Below are positions 55,415 through 63,505 of a stretch of DNA of 64,000 nucleotides, piece by piece. Location: positions 124,001-188,000 of the forward strand of contig NZ_CP031963.1 in NCBI RefSeq assembly GCF_003443675.1. Reading direction: 5' to 3'. The DNA comes from Aquimarina sp. BL5. GTDB taxonomy: Bacteria > Bacteroidota > Bacteroidia > Flavobacteriales > Flavobacteriaceae. Positions within the stretch are counted from its first letter, which is position 1. Each line of letters starts with the position of its first letter. Below the pieces are notes generated by a model. It did no database searches and was not told the origin of the DNA. It saw nothing but the letters and a program-made list of their open reading frames with translations. Both the position numbers and the translations under genes were made by a program.

Positions 55415-55816
55415 TTATGTAATATTATGTACTCTGCCTTTTAGTGTTCGTCTATTAAAATCACTCACACGGGTTTGATCTTGTTTATTGATTACAGCAT
55501 ATGCAAAAATCGGAATCAGTAAAAACCCTCCAATAATATAAATTACATAATGATTCCGATTTCCCGTAAAGACCGGATTAATTCCGAAAAACATAAGGGG
55601 TGTTCCGATAAACAGTATCAATCCAGCAATTAATTGAGCACTCTTAGATTGTTTTGCGTATAATTGATCAACATGGTATTTCGTATCCGTTCCACAATTT
55701 GTACAATTCAAAGTTTTAGTTTCCCCGTCTTGCATTGCAAATTCTACTCGCGTATTAGCATATGTTGAGTATTTATTTTCGGTTTCACAGTTTTTACATT
55801 TCCCGTAAATTTTCAT
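55415..55816 (-). CDS. Zinc-ribbon membrane protein, unknown function
   Basis: A 133-residue protein. The N-terminus has two CxxC knuckles (GKCKNCETENKY and LNCTNCGTDTKY) forming a zinc ribbon; two membrane segments follow (SAQLIAGLILFIGTPLMFFGI and YVIYIIGGFLLIPIFAYAVI). Similar small proteins are frequent in flavobacteria. Lies alone between repeats A1 and C1, without a strong promoter seen. Confidence 0.7.
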   Translation of the reverse strand: MKIYGKCKNCETENKYSTYANTRVEFAMQDGETKTLNCTNCGTDTKYHVDQLYAKQSKSAQLIAGLILFIGTPLMFFGINPVFTGNRNHYVIYIIGGFLLIPIFAYAVINKQDQTRVSDFNRRTLKGRVHNIT

Positions 55817-55860
55817 TTATCTATCAATTTTAATTTTGTATGCCTTAAAGTACCAAATAT

Positions 55861-55922
55861 ATGAATAGTAGCAAGCCAAGTAAGCTATAGCCAATCGATC
55901 TATCTGCACATTTTTATTTCTT
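55861..55922. repeat. Short intergenic repeat C1
   Basis: A ~62-base element (ATAGTAGCAAGCCAAG ... CCAATCGATCTAT ... TTTTTATTTCTT) that recurs at 56600 just before the next gene. About three quarters of positions match. CAATCGATC is shared exactly. Confidence 0.6.
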
Positions 55923-56024
55923 ATTAAATTTTAAAAAATTTAGCTTCACTTCAAAAGGAAAAGACCTTTCGATCAGTACTAAAATTTGCTCTGATTTTAT
56001 ATATAATGTAGTGCGCTTAGCTTT

Positions 56025-56564
56025 TTATTTTATTGGTTTCCATTTCCCTTTTTTGAAAAACATGTTATTAAATTTAGGAGAATTGAAGACTAAATAAAAG
56101 CTCCAAGAACTTCTGTAAGTCGTAGGATTACTTGTCAGAATATGAGTAGTTGGTTGTTCCATATCGATAATAAGTCTTGCGGATTTATAGATATATGAAT
56201 CTGTTGTGTTTATCTTTCCCTTATATGTTTTTATAACATTGTTGTTTTCCGTTTCGTAAAAGTAAATAGAATCATTTTCTTTGATTTCAAATCTAAATCT
56301 ATTGTATTGCCAATCGCTTTGTTGTCCTTTAAAATACTCTCTGTTAATTATATATTCTCCATAATAATCTTCTTTATCTAACTCAGTTTTTGAGGTTAAC
56401 CATTTAATAGTACTAGAAAATAGAACTAACCCAAAAATTCCGAACCAAATAAAACCAATCAACTTTCCTATAGATTTTTTTCTAAATAAAAGCCAAGCTA
56501 TTAATAATATTCCCGTTACTGGTAAGAGAATAAGAATAAAGAATAAGTTAAATCCAAATCCCAT
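56025..56564 (-). CDS. Membrane-anchored protein of unknown function
   Basis: A 179-residue protein with two N-terminal membrane segments (FNLFFILILLPVTGILLIAWLLF; LIGFIWFGIFGLVLFSSTI), then a beta-rich soluble domain (EDYYGEYIINREYFKG, RFRFEIKENDSIYFYETENN). I do not recognise it. It is one of a run of small minus-strand genes separated by repeats, so it may be transferable cargo. Confidence 0.68.
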   Translation of the reverse strand: MGFGFNLFFILILLPVTGILLIAWLLFRKKSIGKLIGFIWFGIFGLVLFSSTIKWLTSKTELDKEDYYGEYIINREYFKGQQSDWQYNRFRFEIKENDSIYFYETENNNVIKTYKGKINTTDSYIYKSARLIIDMEQPTTHILTSNPTTYRSSWSFYLVFNSPKFNNMFFKKGKWKPIK

Positions 56565-56599
56565 GGTACTTTTATGTTTTATAGCTGATGTTTAATAGT

Positions 56600-56661
56600 A
56601 AGAATAGAAGCAAGGCAAGTATACTTAAACCAATCGATCTATTTGTGAATTTTTATTTCTT
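56600..56661. repeat. Short intergenic repeat C2
   Basis: Second copy of C1 (AAGAATAGAAGCAAGGCAAG ... CCAATCGATCTATTTG ... TTTTTATTTCTT). It overlaps the last codons of the ankyrin gene at 56653 on the minus strand. The C pair brackets the 179-residue gene as imperfect direct repeats. Confidence 0.6.
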
Positions 56662-57261
56662 GTCATATTTTTTAATCAAACTATGTAATTTTTCATCTTC
56701 CGAAATCTGAATCCAACGTCTTGATGAAATTCCGTGATTATTTACTTGATCTAGATTTGCGCCAAGCTTTAATAATTCCTCAATAATTTCCAATCGAAGT
56801 TGATTCAGCGCTTTTTGTTCTTCTCTCCAGGTTTTGTTATATTCTCTTATTGCAGTGAAAATTGGGCTATTTCCATTTTTTTCTTCAGCTTCATTGATTT
56901 CTATTCTTCCACTTTTAATTAAAACTAATGCTATTTTTGAAAGATCATGATATTCAAGAGCTATATGTAAAGCACTGTATCCATATTTGTTTTTCCAGTT
57001 TATATTAACATTACTATCAATTAAATAATTTATTATGTCAATTTGTTCTTTGGAGTTTCTTGATTCAGATGAACAATCTGTTGCGTTTATTAAAATAGAG
57101 TCAGAATTAGAAAAGGCTACAAACTTATTAATATCGATATTATAAGTTTCAATTAATTCAACCAGTTTGTCTTTATTTGATTCATATAAAGCCCTATACA
57201 ATTTAGTTCCTATATTTTTCTCAGGATTTGTTGAAGAATATATGTTTTTTAATAAACTCAT
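56653..57261 (-). CDS. Ankyrin-repeat protein
   Basis: A 202-residue protein with three to four ankyrin repeats (NINWKNKYGYSALHIALEYHDLSKIALVLIKSG; NSPIFTAIREYNKTWREEQ; LGANLDQVNNHG). No signal peptide. Ankyrin modules mediate protein contacts; in accessory regions they may be effectors or immunity partners (inference). The gene follows repeat A2 and precedes C2. Confidence 0.82.
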   Translation of the reverse strand: MSLLKNIYSSTNPEKNIGTKLYRALYESNKDKLVELIETYNIDINKFVAFSNSDSILINATDCSSESRNSKEQIDIINYLIDSNVNINWKNKYGYSALHIALEYHDLSKIALVLIKSGRIEINEAEEKNGNSPIFTAIREYNKTWREEQKALNQLRLEIIEELLKLGANLDQVNNHGISSRRWIQISEDEKLHSLIKKYDKK

Positions 57262-57621
57262 TTATAGATTCGTATTAATGAAGTACAGTGTTTAATATAA
57301 GTATCGTAATGAGGTAAAGTGTTACCCTGTTTTTTAATTTTTTTTACACATTGGTTGCTAACTTTTCCTCTCTGAAAGCATTGCGCCTTATCAAAAATAC
57401 AACAACCATTCGATTAATTGCCAAACTGCTATGATCACTCATATCGTGTTACGGCACGTTTTTTTAGATTTAATATTCAGTATCCGTATTATTCCGAAAA
57501 CCACATCATTTAGCAATCAGAGTAAAGTCCACCGTACATTTTTATGGCATTTTGCTTTTTAATCTGAGATTTCTATTTCTATTATAATTAAACTTTCGCA
57601 AAATCGTTTTTTTTCGCCTTA
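57262..57621. repeat. Intergenic region with repeat A2 (about 57292-57458)
   Basis: Contains TACACATTGGTTGCTAAC (57345-57362), GAAAGCATTGCGCC and ATACAACAACCATTCGATTAAT, aligning with A1 and A3. Its ends are more worn (TATCGTAATG / CATATCGTGTTACG). The rest of the 360-base gap (57459-57621) shows no ORF or hairpin. Confidence 0.6.
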
Positions 57622-58005
57622 TTATTTTCGGTCATAGTTTTTTAACCTTTTTATATAATTCCTGTATAGAATTATTTGTAATATAAAATTTGGTATTAAT
57701 ACTATGGCAGGTATTACAATGCTTAGACCATGAAAAGTAAGATTTGCGTACAATAAGATTAATATTGAAAGCATAGTTGGAATAAAAAATAATACTCTTT
57801 CAGTTTCAATTTTTGTTTTGAATTTTTCTCGAGCTATAAATAGGAATGGTAAGTATATTAACACGGATAATAAGAAATATGCTACACCAAATAATTTGAC
57901 CATACAACTATCACCAGAACATTCCTTGTTAATAAAGAATATAAAGCAAGGAATAATATTGATTATAATAGCGATAAAATAAATTTTTATATTATAATAT
58001 TTCAC
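57622..58005 (-). CDS. Four-TM membrane protein of unknown function
   Basis: A 127-residue hydrophobic protein with four membrane segments (IYFIAIIINIIPCFIFFI, LFGVAYFLLSVLIYLPFLFIA, VLFFIPTMLSILILLYANLTF, LSIVIPAIVLIPNFILQIILY) and a basic C-terminus. Two Cys (ECSGDSCM) lie in the first loop. No family recognised. It stands between repeats A2 and A3. Confidence 0.65.
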   Translation of the reverse strand: MKYYNIKIYFIAIIINIIPCFIFFINKECSGDSCMVKLFGVAYFLLSVLIYLPFLFIAREKFKTKIETERVLFFIPTMLSILILLYANLTFHGLSIVIPAIVLIPNFILQIILYRNYIKRLKNYDRK

Positions 58006-58055
58006 TTATTTATTGGTAGTTAAGATGTTAATCAAGTCCAAAATTTACAGCTTAC

Positions 58056-58224
58056 GGTAACGTTTATATATGTGTCGTAGTAGGGCAAAATGTAACCTTT
58101 CTTTTCGGTTTTTTTGCACATTGGTTGCTAACTTTTACTTTTTGCAAGGATTGCACCATTGCAAAAAGACACGGACGTATCGAATCGTCAATTAACAGCT
58201 ATAACCACATATATATTGTTGCCC
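58056..58224. repeat. Intergenic repeat A3
   Basis: About 169 bases with terminal inverted repeats GGTAACGTTTATATATGTG (58056) and CACATATATATTGTTGCC (ending 58223). The interior block CACATTGGTTGCTAACTTTT (58117-58136) is identical to A2 (57347-57366). Best-preserved A copy. Confidence 0.75.
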
Positions 58225-58239
58225 ATAGTTTTTAGTACG

Positions 58240-58355
58240 TTAATGGTCATCCATCATTATATATTTCTCTCCTGCTTTTTTCTTTAAAAGCAACATTCCG
58301 ATTATATAACTAAATTCTTCGGAAAATTCAATTCGATAAGTTTCATTTCCGTTTT
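58240..58355 (-). pseudogene. 3' coding remnant fused behind lysE-type gene
   Basis: After the LysE stop, another frame that already runs through the last LysE codons stays open to 58240 (SEIKNGNETYRIEFSEEF...AGEKYIMMDDH) with coding-like composition. It looks like the tail of a different gene joined at this point, as expected from recombination at a cassette junction. Confidence 0.45.
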
Positions 58356-58988
58356 TTATTTCACTTTTGCGAATGCCATTTTCATAGCGAGTCCAGTCAA
58401 TACAGAAGCCATAAACCACTTTTGTATTCTTAACCAAATTGGTTTTTTCGAGAACCAACTTGCCATTTTAGCGGCCGATATGACGATCAGAAAATTAACA
58501 GAAAAACTTATTATTATTTGTATAATTCCAAGTTGAAAACTTTGACCTAATATAGAGCCATATTCTGGTTTTATAAATTGAGGAAAAAATGAAAGATAAA
58601 ATACTGCCATTTTGGGATTTAAGATATTTGTCAAAAGTCCAATGTTAAAGAGTTTAAGAGGTTTGTCTGATTTCAAGTTTTGGTCAGCGTCAAAAATTTT
58701 GTTTTTAGATTTCACAGTGTTATAGGCTAAATATAATAAGTATGCTACTCCAAGAAATTTAACCACAACAAAAGCATAAGGAACAGCAAAAAATATTGCA
58801 GTAAGCCCAAAAGAGACCATAAGTATATGGAATAAAAATCCGCACATTACCCCGAAAAGAGAGATGATTCCAGCTTTTTTTCCTTGCGATAAAGACCTAG
58901 AGATTAAATAAATCATATTCGGACCAGGAGAAAGTACCATTATCAATGCTGCTAATCCAAATAGTATTAAATCATTAATTGGTATCAT
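58356..58988 (-). CDS. LysE/RhtB family amino-acid exporter
   Basis: A 210-residue inner-membrane exporter with about six membrane segments and the LysE start MVLSPGPNMIYLISRSLSQGKKAG, AYLLYLAYNTVKS and NPKMAVFYLSFFPQFI. Length is complete. Exports amino acids, homoserine lactone-like compounds or similar. It is flanked by repeats D2 (upstream) and A3 (downstream). Confidence 0.9.
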   Translation of the reverse strand: MIPINDLILFGLAALIMVLSPGPNMIYLISRSLSQGKKAGIISLFGVMCGFLFHILMVSFGLTAIFFAVPYAFVVVKFLGVAYLLYLAYNTVKSKNKIFDADQNLKSDKPLKLFNIGLLTNILNPKMAVFYLSFFPQFIKPEYGSILGQSFQLGIIQIIISFSVNFLIVISAAKMASWFSKKPIWLRIQKWFMASVLTGLAMKMAFAKVK

Positions 58989-59018
58989 ATTTCTGTTTTT
59001 AATTCTTAGTTTTTAGCT

Positions 59019-59240
59019 GTTGCACAACGTCTCGTGTAAAGAAACGTAGGGCAGGTGATAGGCGATACGTTTTGGTTTGGTACTAAGCCAAATGTAAATA
59101 TTTTGCTTTTATTTTATTTTTCGTAAATGCCCACTGAAGGACTACGACTTCAAAAATATAAAATAAACCAATAGTTGTAAATTTTATATTTAGCGGACTT
59201 TGTAAATATTCTCAGACCTTTCCACAAACATAAACGCCCT
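59019..59240. repeat. Structured intergenic repeat D2
   Basis: Begins GTTGCACAACGTCTCGTGTA. Carries TTTGGTTTGGTACTAAGCCAAA-type near-palindrome (59071-59092; pairs completely if G-T wobbles are allowed), the counterpart of the palindrome in D1. AT-rich complementary tracts follow (ATTTTATTTTT / AAAAATATAAAAT). No ORF. Confidence 0.6.
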
Positions 59241-59253
59241 ATGTTTTTTATAC

Positions 59254-60420
59254 CTAGCTGACAATAGTTTTGTCCAGTTTATACATTTCTAACATCTGTT
59301 TTTTCATATAAGATTCAGGTGTTTTTCTAAGAATAAAATTTCGAATGATTTCCAAAAATCTATTTGTTATTGAGATTTTTGATGTGAATCTTGATTGTTT
59401 TACTAATTTTTCAACTTTCGTCTTTCTATAATTATAAAATTTATCGAATGCTGTATCTAACGTATTAGTTTTTTTGATGAAGTTTGATAGATAAAATGCA
59501 TCTTCAATTGCTTGAGCGCCACCTTGCCCTAAATCTGGCGTTATACTATGAGCAGCATCTCCAATTAGGCATATACTTCCCAGGTTCCATTTATTTAGTA
59601 ATTCTAAATCAGAAAGGTCATCTCTAAAAATTTTCTCATTTGGTGTGTTTTCAATTAGATAAGTTACAAGAGGAGGGTATTCTGAGAACATGTTTGTTAG
59701 AATAATTTTGAGGCTTTTTTCATCATCGGTTAAGTTAGGTTGACTTAGTTTTACAGCAAACCAATATACTTTTCCATTTGCAATTTTAGACACACCAAAT
59801 TGCAATTTTTCACCCCACAAGGTAAAACCTACAGACTCTAGTTGAGGATCTAAATCATAGTTAGAAATGCCCCTCCAACAGGTTTGTCCTGAATATCTTA
59901 ATTTACTATTAGGAAATAGTTGTTTCCTTATTTTGGACTTAATTCCGTCTGCACCAATTATTGCATTTGTATTTATATGAGAACCATCTATAAAATATAA
60001 CCTTATAGATTTTTCGCTATCCTGTGAGTATTCTTTGAATTCTTTACCTAATTCAATATTTTCTTGTTTTACATATTTATATAAAATTTCCTGTAACTTT
60101 CCCCTATGAATAGCCATTGTAGTAAAACCAAATTTTTCTTGTACAAAATCTTGATTGGAATCCGATATCGGGTTAAATTTATGGTCCGCCACCAAAATTC
60201 TATTAAGAGTATTTCCAGCATTTTGAATTTCCTGTAGTAGGGAAGGGTTAATCCATTGTAAAACTTGTAAAGCATTTGGTGATAACCATATTCCTGCTCC
60301 AACTGCTTCCAATGAAGCTGCTCTTTCGTATAATGTATATGGAATATTTAATTTATCAAAGGACAATGCTGTTACTAAACCTCCAATTCCTCCGCCAATT
60401 ATAGTTATATTTTCTGTCAT
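59254..60420 (-). CDS. FAD-dependent aromatic monooxygenase
   Basis: A 388-residue group A flavoprotein hydroxylase: GGGIGGLVTALSFDKLNIPYTL (FAD fold), GADGIKSKIRKQLFP (DG motif), and IGDAAHSITPDLGQGGAQAIEDA (GD motif). It resembles salicylate/6-hydroxynicotinate hydroxylases more than TetX. Substrate unknown. It is the last gene of an operon with a Crp-type regulator, a DUF6463 protein and a DJ-1 lipoprotein, spaced by only 4 bases. Confidence 0.9.
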   Translation of the reverse strand: MTENITIIGGGIGGLVTALSFDKLNIPYTLYERAASLEAVGAGIWLSPNALQVLQWINPSLLQEIQNAGNTLNRILVADHKFNPISDSNQDFVQEKFGFTTMAIHRGKLQEILYKYVKQENIELGKEFKEYSQDSEKSIRLYFIDGSHINTNAIIGADGIKSKIRKQLFPNSKLRYSGQTCWRGISNYDLDPQLESVGFTLWGEKLQFGVSKIANGKVYWFAVKLSQPNLTDDEKSLKIILTNMFSEYPPLVTYLIENTPNEKIFRDDLSDLELLNKWNLGSICLIGDAAHSITPDLGQGGAQAIEDAFYLSNFIKKTNTLDTAFDKFYNYRKTKVEKLVKQSRFTSKISITNRFLEIIRNFILRKTPESYMKKQMLEMYKLDKTIVS

Positions 60421-60424
60421 AAAT

Positions 60425-61153
60425 TTATTTTTTTATTCTATCAAATAGTATTGATGTTTCGACAAATTTTCTATGTTCTTTACTTGTTAGTTTTTCTAAC
60501 AAATCAAACGAGGCGATATAACTTACTAAGCTACCATTCGACGAAATAAATTTTCCATCTTGAACAACAGAAAATTTAGTATCGTCAACAACTTGTAAAT
60601 TGGGATAATTTTCTTTTAAAGACTCTCCACCAGTAACATAGGTAACTATTTCTTTATTGTCAGCAATTCCTGATGCTCCAATTAAAAATGCTCCTGCACA
60701 ATGGCTAGCTATATAATCAGTTGATTTATTCTGTTCTTTAATAAAATTCACTAATTTTTCATCAGAAGTTTGGTCGGCAGGATTGTATGAACTTGGTACA
60801 ACTAAAACTTTTAATTTAGGAATATCTTCAATCACAAAATCTGGTATTATTTTTAATCCATGAGCGCTTTTATAAGTTTTATTTTTTTTTGCAATTGTTA
60901 TTACGTTAAAAAGATTCTTATTATCAATGGTAGGATTAGAAAAGACATCTAATGGAGCAACTACTTCATTAATTATTATTCCTTCAAAGATTAGTATTCC
61001 TATGGTTGGTAAATTTTGGTTAATAGGCTTTTCTGTTATTTTTTCTTGTATTGAAGTTTTAGTTATTATTGTTTTTTCAGAATTGGTTTTTGTTCGTTCT
61101 GAACAACTTAAAAGTATTAATGTTAGTGTGAGTAATGTGATTGTTTTTTTCAT
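60425..61153 (-). CDS. DJ-1/PfpI family lipoprotein
   Basis: A 242-residue protein with a lipobox (ILLSCSERT) and a DJ-1/PfpI domain (TIGILIFEGIIINEVVAPLDVFSNP; nucleophile Cys in SHCAGAFLIGASG; VTYVTGGESL). Most DJ-1 proteins are cytoplasmic, so an exported lipidated form is uncommon. The domain resembles isonitrile hydratase / AraC N-terminal (GATase1) proteins. It starts 3 bases downstream of the DUF6463 gene. Confidence 0.86.
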   Translation of the reverse strand: MKKTITLLTLTLILLSCSERTKTNSEKTIITKTSIQEKITEKPINQNLPTIGILIFEGIIINEVVAPLDVFSNPTIDNKNLFNVITIAKKNKTYKSAHGLKIIPDFVIEDIPKLKVLVVPSSYNPADQTSDEKLVNFIKEQNKSTDYIASHCAGAFLIGASGIADNKEIVTYVTGGESLKENYPNLQVVDDTKFSVVQDGKFISSNGSLVSYIASFDLLEKLTSKEHRKFVETSILFDRIKK

Positions 61154-61156
61154 TTT

Positions 61157-61564
61157 TTATACTTTAATTTTGTTTCTTCTACCTTGATAAAACATATATA
61201 TTGCGTGTGGTAACATAAGAAATGTCATGCCGGAAAAAGGAATCATATAAACACCAATTAATACAGCAATTAAATACGTGATTATGAATTTTCTTGGAAC
61301 TAATTTATGTGTGTTTTCTATATAATTTACAAGAATTCCAATGAGGATAATTAAAATCCCAAAATATACAAACCAAAAAGAAGCAAAATTTTCATAGTTC
61401 ATTATTCCATTCAATAACGGGAATTCAAAAATTCCATCACTAATTTTGAAAAAGTAGTTTTTAGAAAATGCTGAAAATTGTTTTCCAAAAGCAAAAGGTG
61501 ATATACCTAGTAGACAATGCGCAATTCCTGTATAAATTAGTATTTTACCATTAAATGGCTTCAT
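61157..61564 (-). CDS. DUF6463 four-TM membrane protein
   Basis: A 135-residue protein with four membrane segments: KILIYTGIAHCLLGISPFAF, FASFWFVYFGILIILIGILV, FIITYLIAVLIGVYMIPF and a last one ending PHAIYMFYQ. The N-terminal GIAHCLLG and the FWFVYFG segment are typical of DUF6463. Function unknown. Coupled with the downstream lipoprotein by a 3-base gap. Confidence 0.8.
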   Translation of the reverse strand: MKPFNGKILIYTGIAHCLLGISPFAFGKQFSAFSKNYFFKISDGIFEFPLLNGIMNYENFASFWFVYFGILIILIGILVNYIENTHKLVPRKFIITYLIAVLIGVYMIPFSGMTFLMLPHAIYMFYQGRRNKIKV

Positions 61565-61628
61565 AATTTGTTTGTTACTGTTATAAAAGTACAGGTACTT
61601 TTAAAAACATTTTTTGACCTATATCAAA

Positions 61629-62198
61629 TTATGAGTAAGATGCTCTTATTCTGCTTAAAGTTTCTTGTGTGATTCCTAAATAAGATGCAATATCTCCAAG
61701 TGGTACTGTTAATTCAATTTGTGGATATTGTTTTATTAAACTGTCATATCGTTGTTTAACAGTTTTAAATTGAATAGAAACAACTCTATATCTAAATTGA
61801 ACGATTACTTTTGATAAGATAAGACGAAATAAATGTTCGAAATCGTGATTATTCTTACAAAGCATTTCTACTTTATTTTTTTCAGTTTCAAGAATAATAC
61901 AATCCTCCATAGTTTCGATAAAATGAAGACTTGGTTCGTCGGTGAAATAACTTGTGCTTGAAGTTATAAACTCATTTCCGAAAGCAAACCAATCTATTAT
62001 TTTTTTATCTTCATTCATGTAGTATGCTTTTAAAGAACCTTTTATTACATAAAATAATTTATGCCTTTTTTGTCCTTCACTTACTATTTGCTCTCCTTTT
62101 CTATATTCAATTATTTTACTATTAACTTCCCAATTGGATATTGTTAATTTGTTAAGACTGCAATAATTCAATGCTATTTTATTTATTATTTCAATCAA
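61629..62198 (-). CDS. Crp/Fnr family transcriptional regulator
   Basis: A 189-residue regulator: cyclic-nucleotide-binding-like barrel (EYRKGEQIVSEGQKRHKLFYVIKGSLKAYYMNEDKKIIDWFAFGNEF) and a short HTH (VPLGDIASYLGITQETLSRIRAS). This is the common Flavobacteriaceae subtype without clear cAMP residues. It is the first gene of the operon with DUF6463, DJ-1 lipoprotein and monooxygenase (64-base gap) and probably controls it. Confidence 0.9.
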   Translation of the reverse strand: MIEIINKIALNYCSLNKLTISNWEVNSKIIEYRKGEQIVSEGQKRHKLFYVIKGSLKAYYMNEDKKIIDWFAFGNEFITSSTSYFTDEPSLHFIETMEDCIILETEKNKVEMLCKNNHDFEHLFRLILSKVIVQFRYRVVSIQFKTVKQRYDSLIKQYPQIELTVPLGDIASYLGITQETLSRIRASYS

Positions 62199-62220
62199 TC
62201 TTTAGTTCGCTTTAATTGTG

Positions 62221-62295
62221 TATAACGTCTCTTATATGCTGCGTTTTCTACTCGAGGAGAGCAAATGAAATATACAAATTGTTGTGTGTAGTTTT
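62221..62295. repeat. Intergenic repeat B1
   Basis: A 75-base element, TATAACGTCTCTTATATG ... AATATACAAATTGTTGTG, matching B2 without gaps at about 65 of 75 positions. The ends can pair (TATAAC with GTTGTG, two G-T wobbles). Confidence 0.75.
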
Positions 62296-62297
62296 CT

Positions 62298-62891
62298 TTA
62301 TTTTAAACTAATCCAACGTTGGATTTCCATTTTTATTTTTTCTAGCTCTTCGGTAATAACAAATTCTTCGTCTTTCTTTTTCTCTTCTCTTAAGTTTATT
62401 AGTTTTTCATATATCGGATAAAATTCCATTGAAGTTTTTAAGTAAAATCTATCTTTTAAGTATATAAGTATTTTGTTAATAGCTCTTTGTATTTTGTTTT
62501 CTTTTAAAAGATTTTGAATATCATTTATAACTGTTTTTGAGATGTTAAATTCATCCCAGTGTTTAATATTATCGAGAAAAGAGTCAGTTGATAGTATTAA
62601 TCTACAGCCTTCTTGCTTTTTTAGTAGAAAGGAAAGACATTCTATTTTTTCGTCTAAAGGCATTTTACAAGTGGTATCGTTTTCCAATAAATCTCTCAAT
62701 TTTTGACCTAGTTCATAACCTGTGCCAAAACCGATATAATATTCAGTTCCAGGTAATGTGTAATATTCTGGCATTTTCAACTCATTTAGGCCATTGTCTA
62801 TCATAAATCTAGTGATATCAACTGAGTTATTTAAACCTTTTATACGTCCGTCAACTATTCCTTTACTAGTAGGATGAAACATTCCTCCCAT
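62298..62891 (-). CDS. Conserved-looking cytoplasmic protein of unknown function
   Basis: A 197-residue helical protein (MGGMFHPTSKGIVDGRIKGLN ... CLSFLLKKQEGCRLILSTDSFLDNIKHWDEFNIS ... EELEKIKMEIQRWISLK) with a charged C-terminal coiled-coil-like end. No signal peptide or membrane segment. I cannot place it in a family. Lies between repeat B1 and the DUF1493-like gene. Confidence 0.62.
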   Translation of the reverse strand: MGGMFHPTSKGIVDGRIKGLNNSVDITRFMIDNGLNELKMPEYYTLPGTEYYIGFGTGYELGQKLRDLLENDTTCKMPLDEKIECLSFLLKKQEGCRLILSTDSFLDNIKHWDEFNISKTVINDIQNLLKENKIQRAINKILIYLKDRFYLKTSMEFYPIYEKLINLREEKKKDEEFVITEELEKIKMEIQRWISLK

Positions 62892-62980
62892 ATTATATTT
62901 TTCTAATTAAGTCTGTTTTAATCTTGACTAATATCAAGTTTTATTTCTGATATACAGTTAATTATATTTTTAGAAATTTG

Positions 62981-63409
62981 TCAATTTTCTCTCAAGGTAA
63001 ACTCTCCATTTAATTTACTCAAAATCAAATCACCAAATGTCAAATCCTTTTTACAGTTTGTTCTATCATAAAGAGTATTGTCAATTTTCTTGTATGTCTT
63101 AATCGAAATATGTTTTATTAAAAGATTATTGATTATCAGTACAGGCAACTTAAAAACTCCAAGTATGAATGTTTTAAATCCAACAAGCTCTCCCTCAGAG
63201 TCAAAGTGTTTGTCGTATTCAAACTTTTCAAAATTCAAATCATATTTTTCAATAAATTCAATCAAGAGGAAATAATTATCATCTCCCCATAATTTTAAAT
63301 CTTCAACAATTTTTGTATTTAGACTATTTATTTTCTCACCAGAAGCGTGTTCAAGAAATTTTTTCACCTCCAAATAAGTTTCTTTTAATTCAGTGTATTT
63401 AAATTTCAT
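62981..63409 (-). CDS. DUF1493-like protein
   Basis: A 142-residue protein with the pattern LKLWGDDNYFLLIEFIEKYDLNFEKFEYDKHFDSEGE and LTFGDLILSKLNGEF, which fits DUF1493 (small acyl-carrier-like or enterobacterial hypothetical proteins) from memory. No Ser attachment motif typical of ACP is present. Function unknown. It is followed upstream by repeat B2. Confidence 0.6.
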   Translation of the reverse strand: MKFKYTELKETYLEVKKFLEHASGEKINSLNTKIVEDLKLWGDDNYFLLIEFIEKYDLNFEKFEYDKHFDSEGELVGFKTFILGVFKLPVLIINNLLIKHISIKTYKKIDNTLYDRTNCKKDLTFGDLILSKLNGEFTLREN

Positions 63410-63432
63410 AATTGCTATTTTTGGTAGTGCAT

Positions 63433-63505
63433 TACAACGTCTCTTGTATGGTGCGTTTGCTTCCCGAAGGGAGCATATGTAATATACAAATTGTTGTATG
63501 TAGTT
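63433..63505. repeat. Intergenic repeat B2
   Basis: Second B copy: TACAACGTCTCTTGTATG ... AATATACAAATTGTTGTA. Perfect TACAAC/GTTGTA ends and an internal GCTTCC-CGAA-GGGAGC hairpin (one G-T pair). Confidence 0.75.

Noticed and set aside
59254..60420. Tetracycline destructase (TetX) call for the 388-residue monooxygenase
   Set aside because: Length matches but the motif context (GAGIWLSPNAL, SITPDLGQGGAQAIEDA) is closer to salicylate-type hydroxylases; no basis for an antibiotic claim.
50054..63505. Interpretation of the repeats as integron attC sites
   Set aside because: The ends do not fit the RYYYAAC / GTTRRRY core sites and no integrase gene is in the window; the cassette-like look remains but the classic integron is not supported.
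50054..63505. Possible CRISPR array
   Set aside because: Repeats are few, 60-180 bases long, imperfect and separated by whole genes, with no cas genes.
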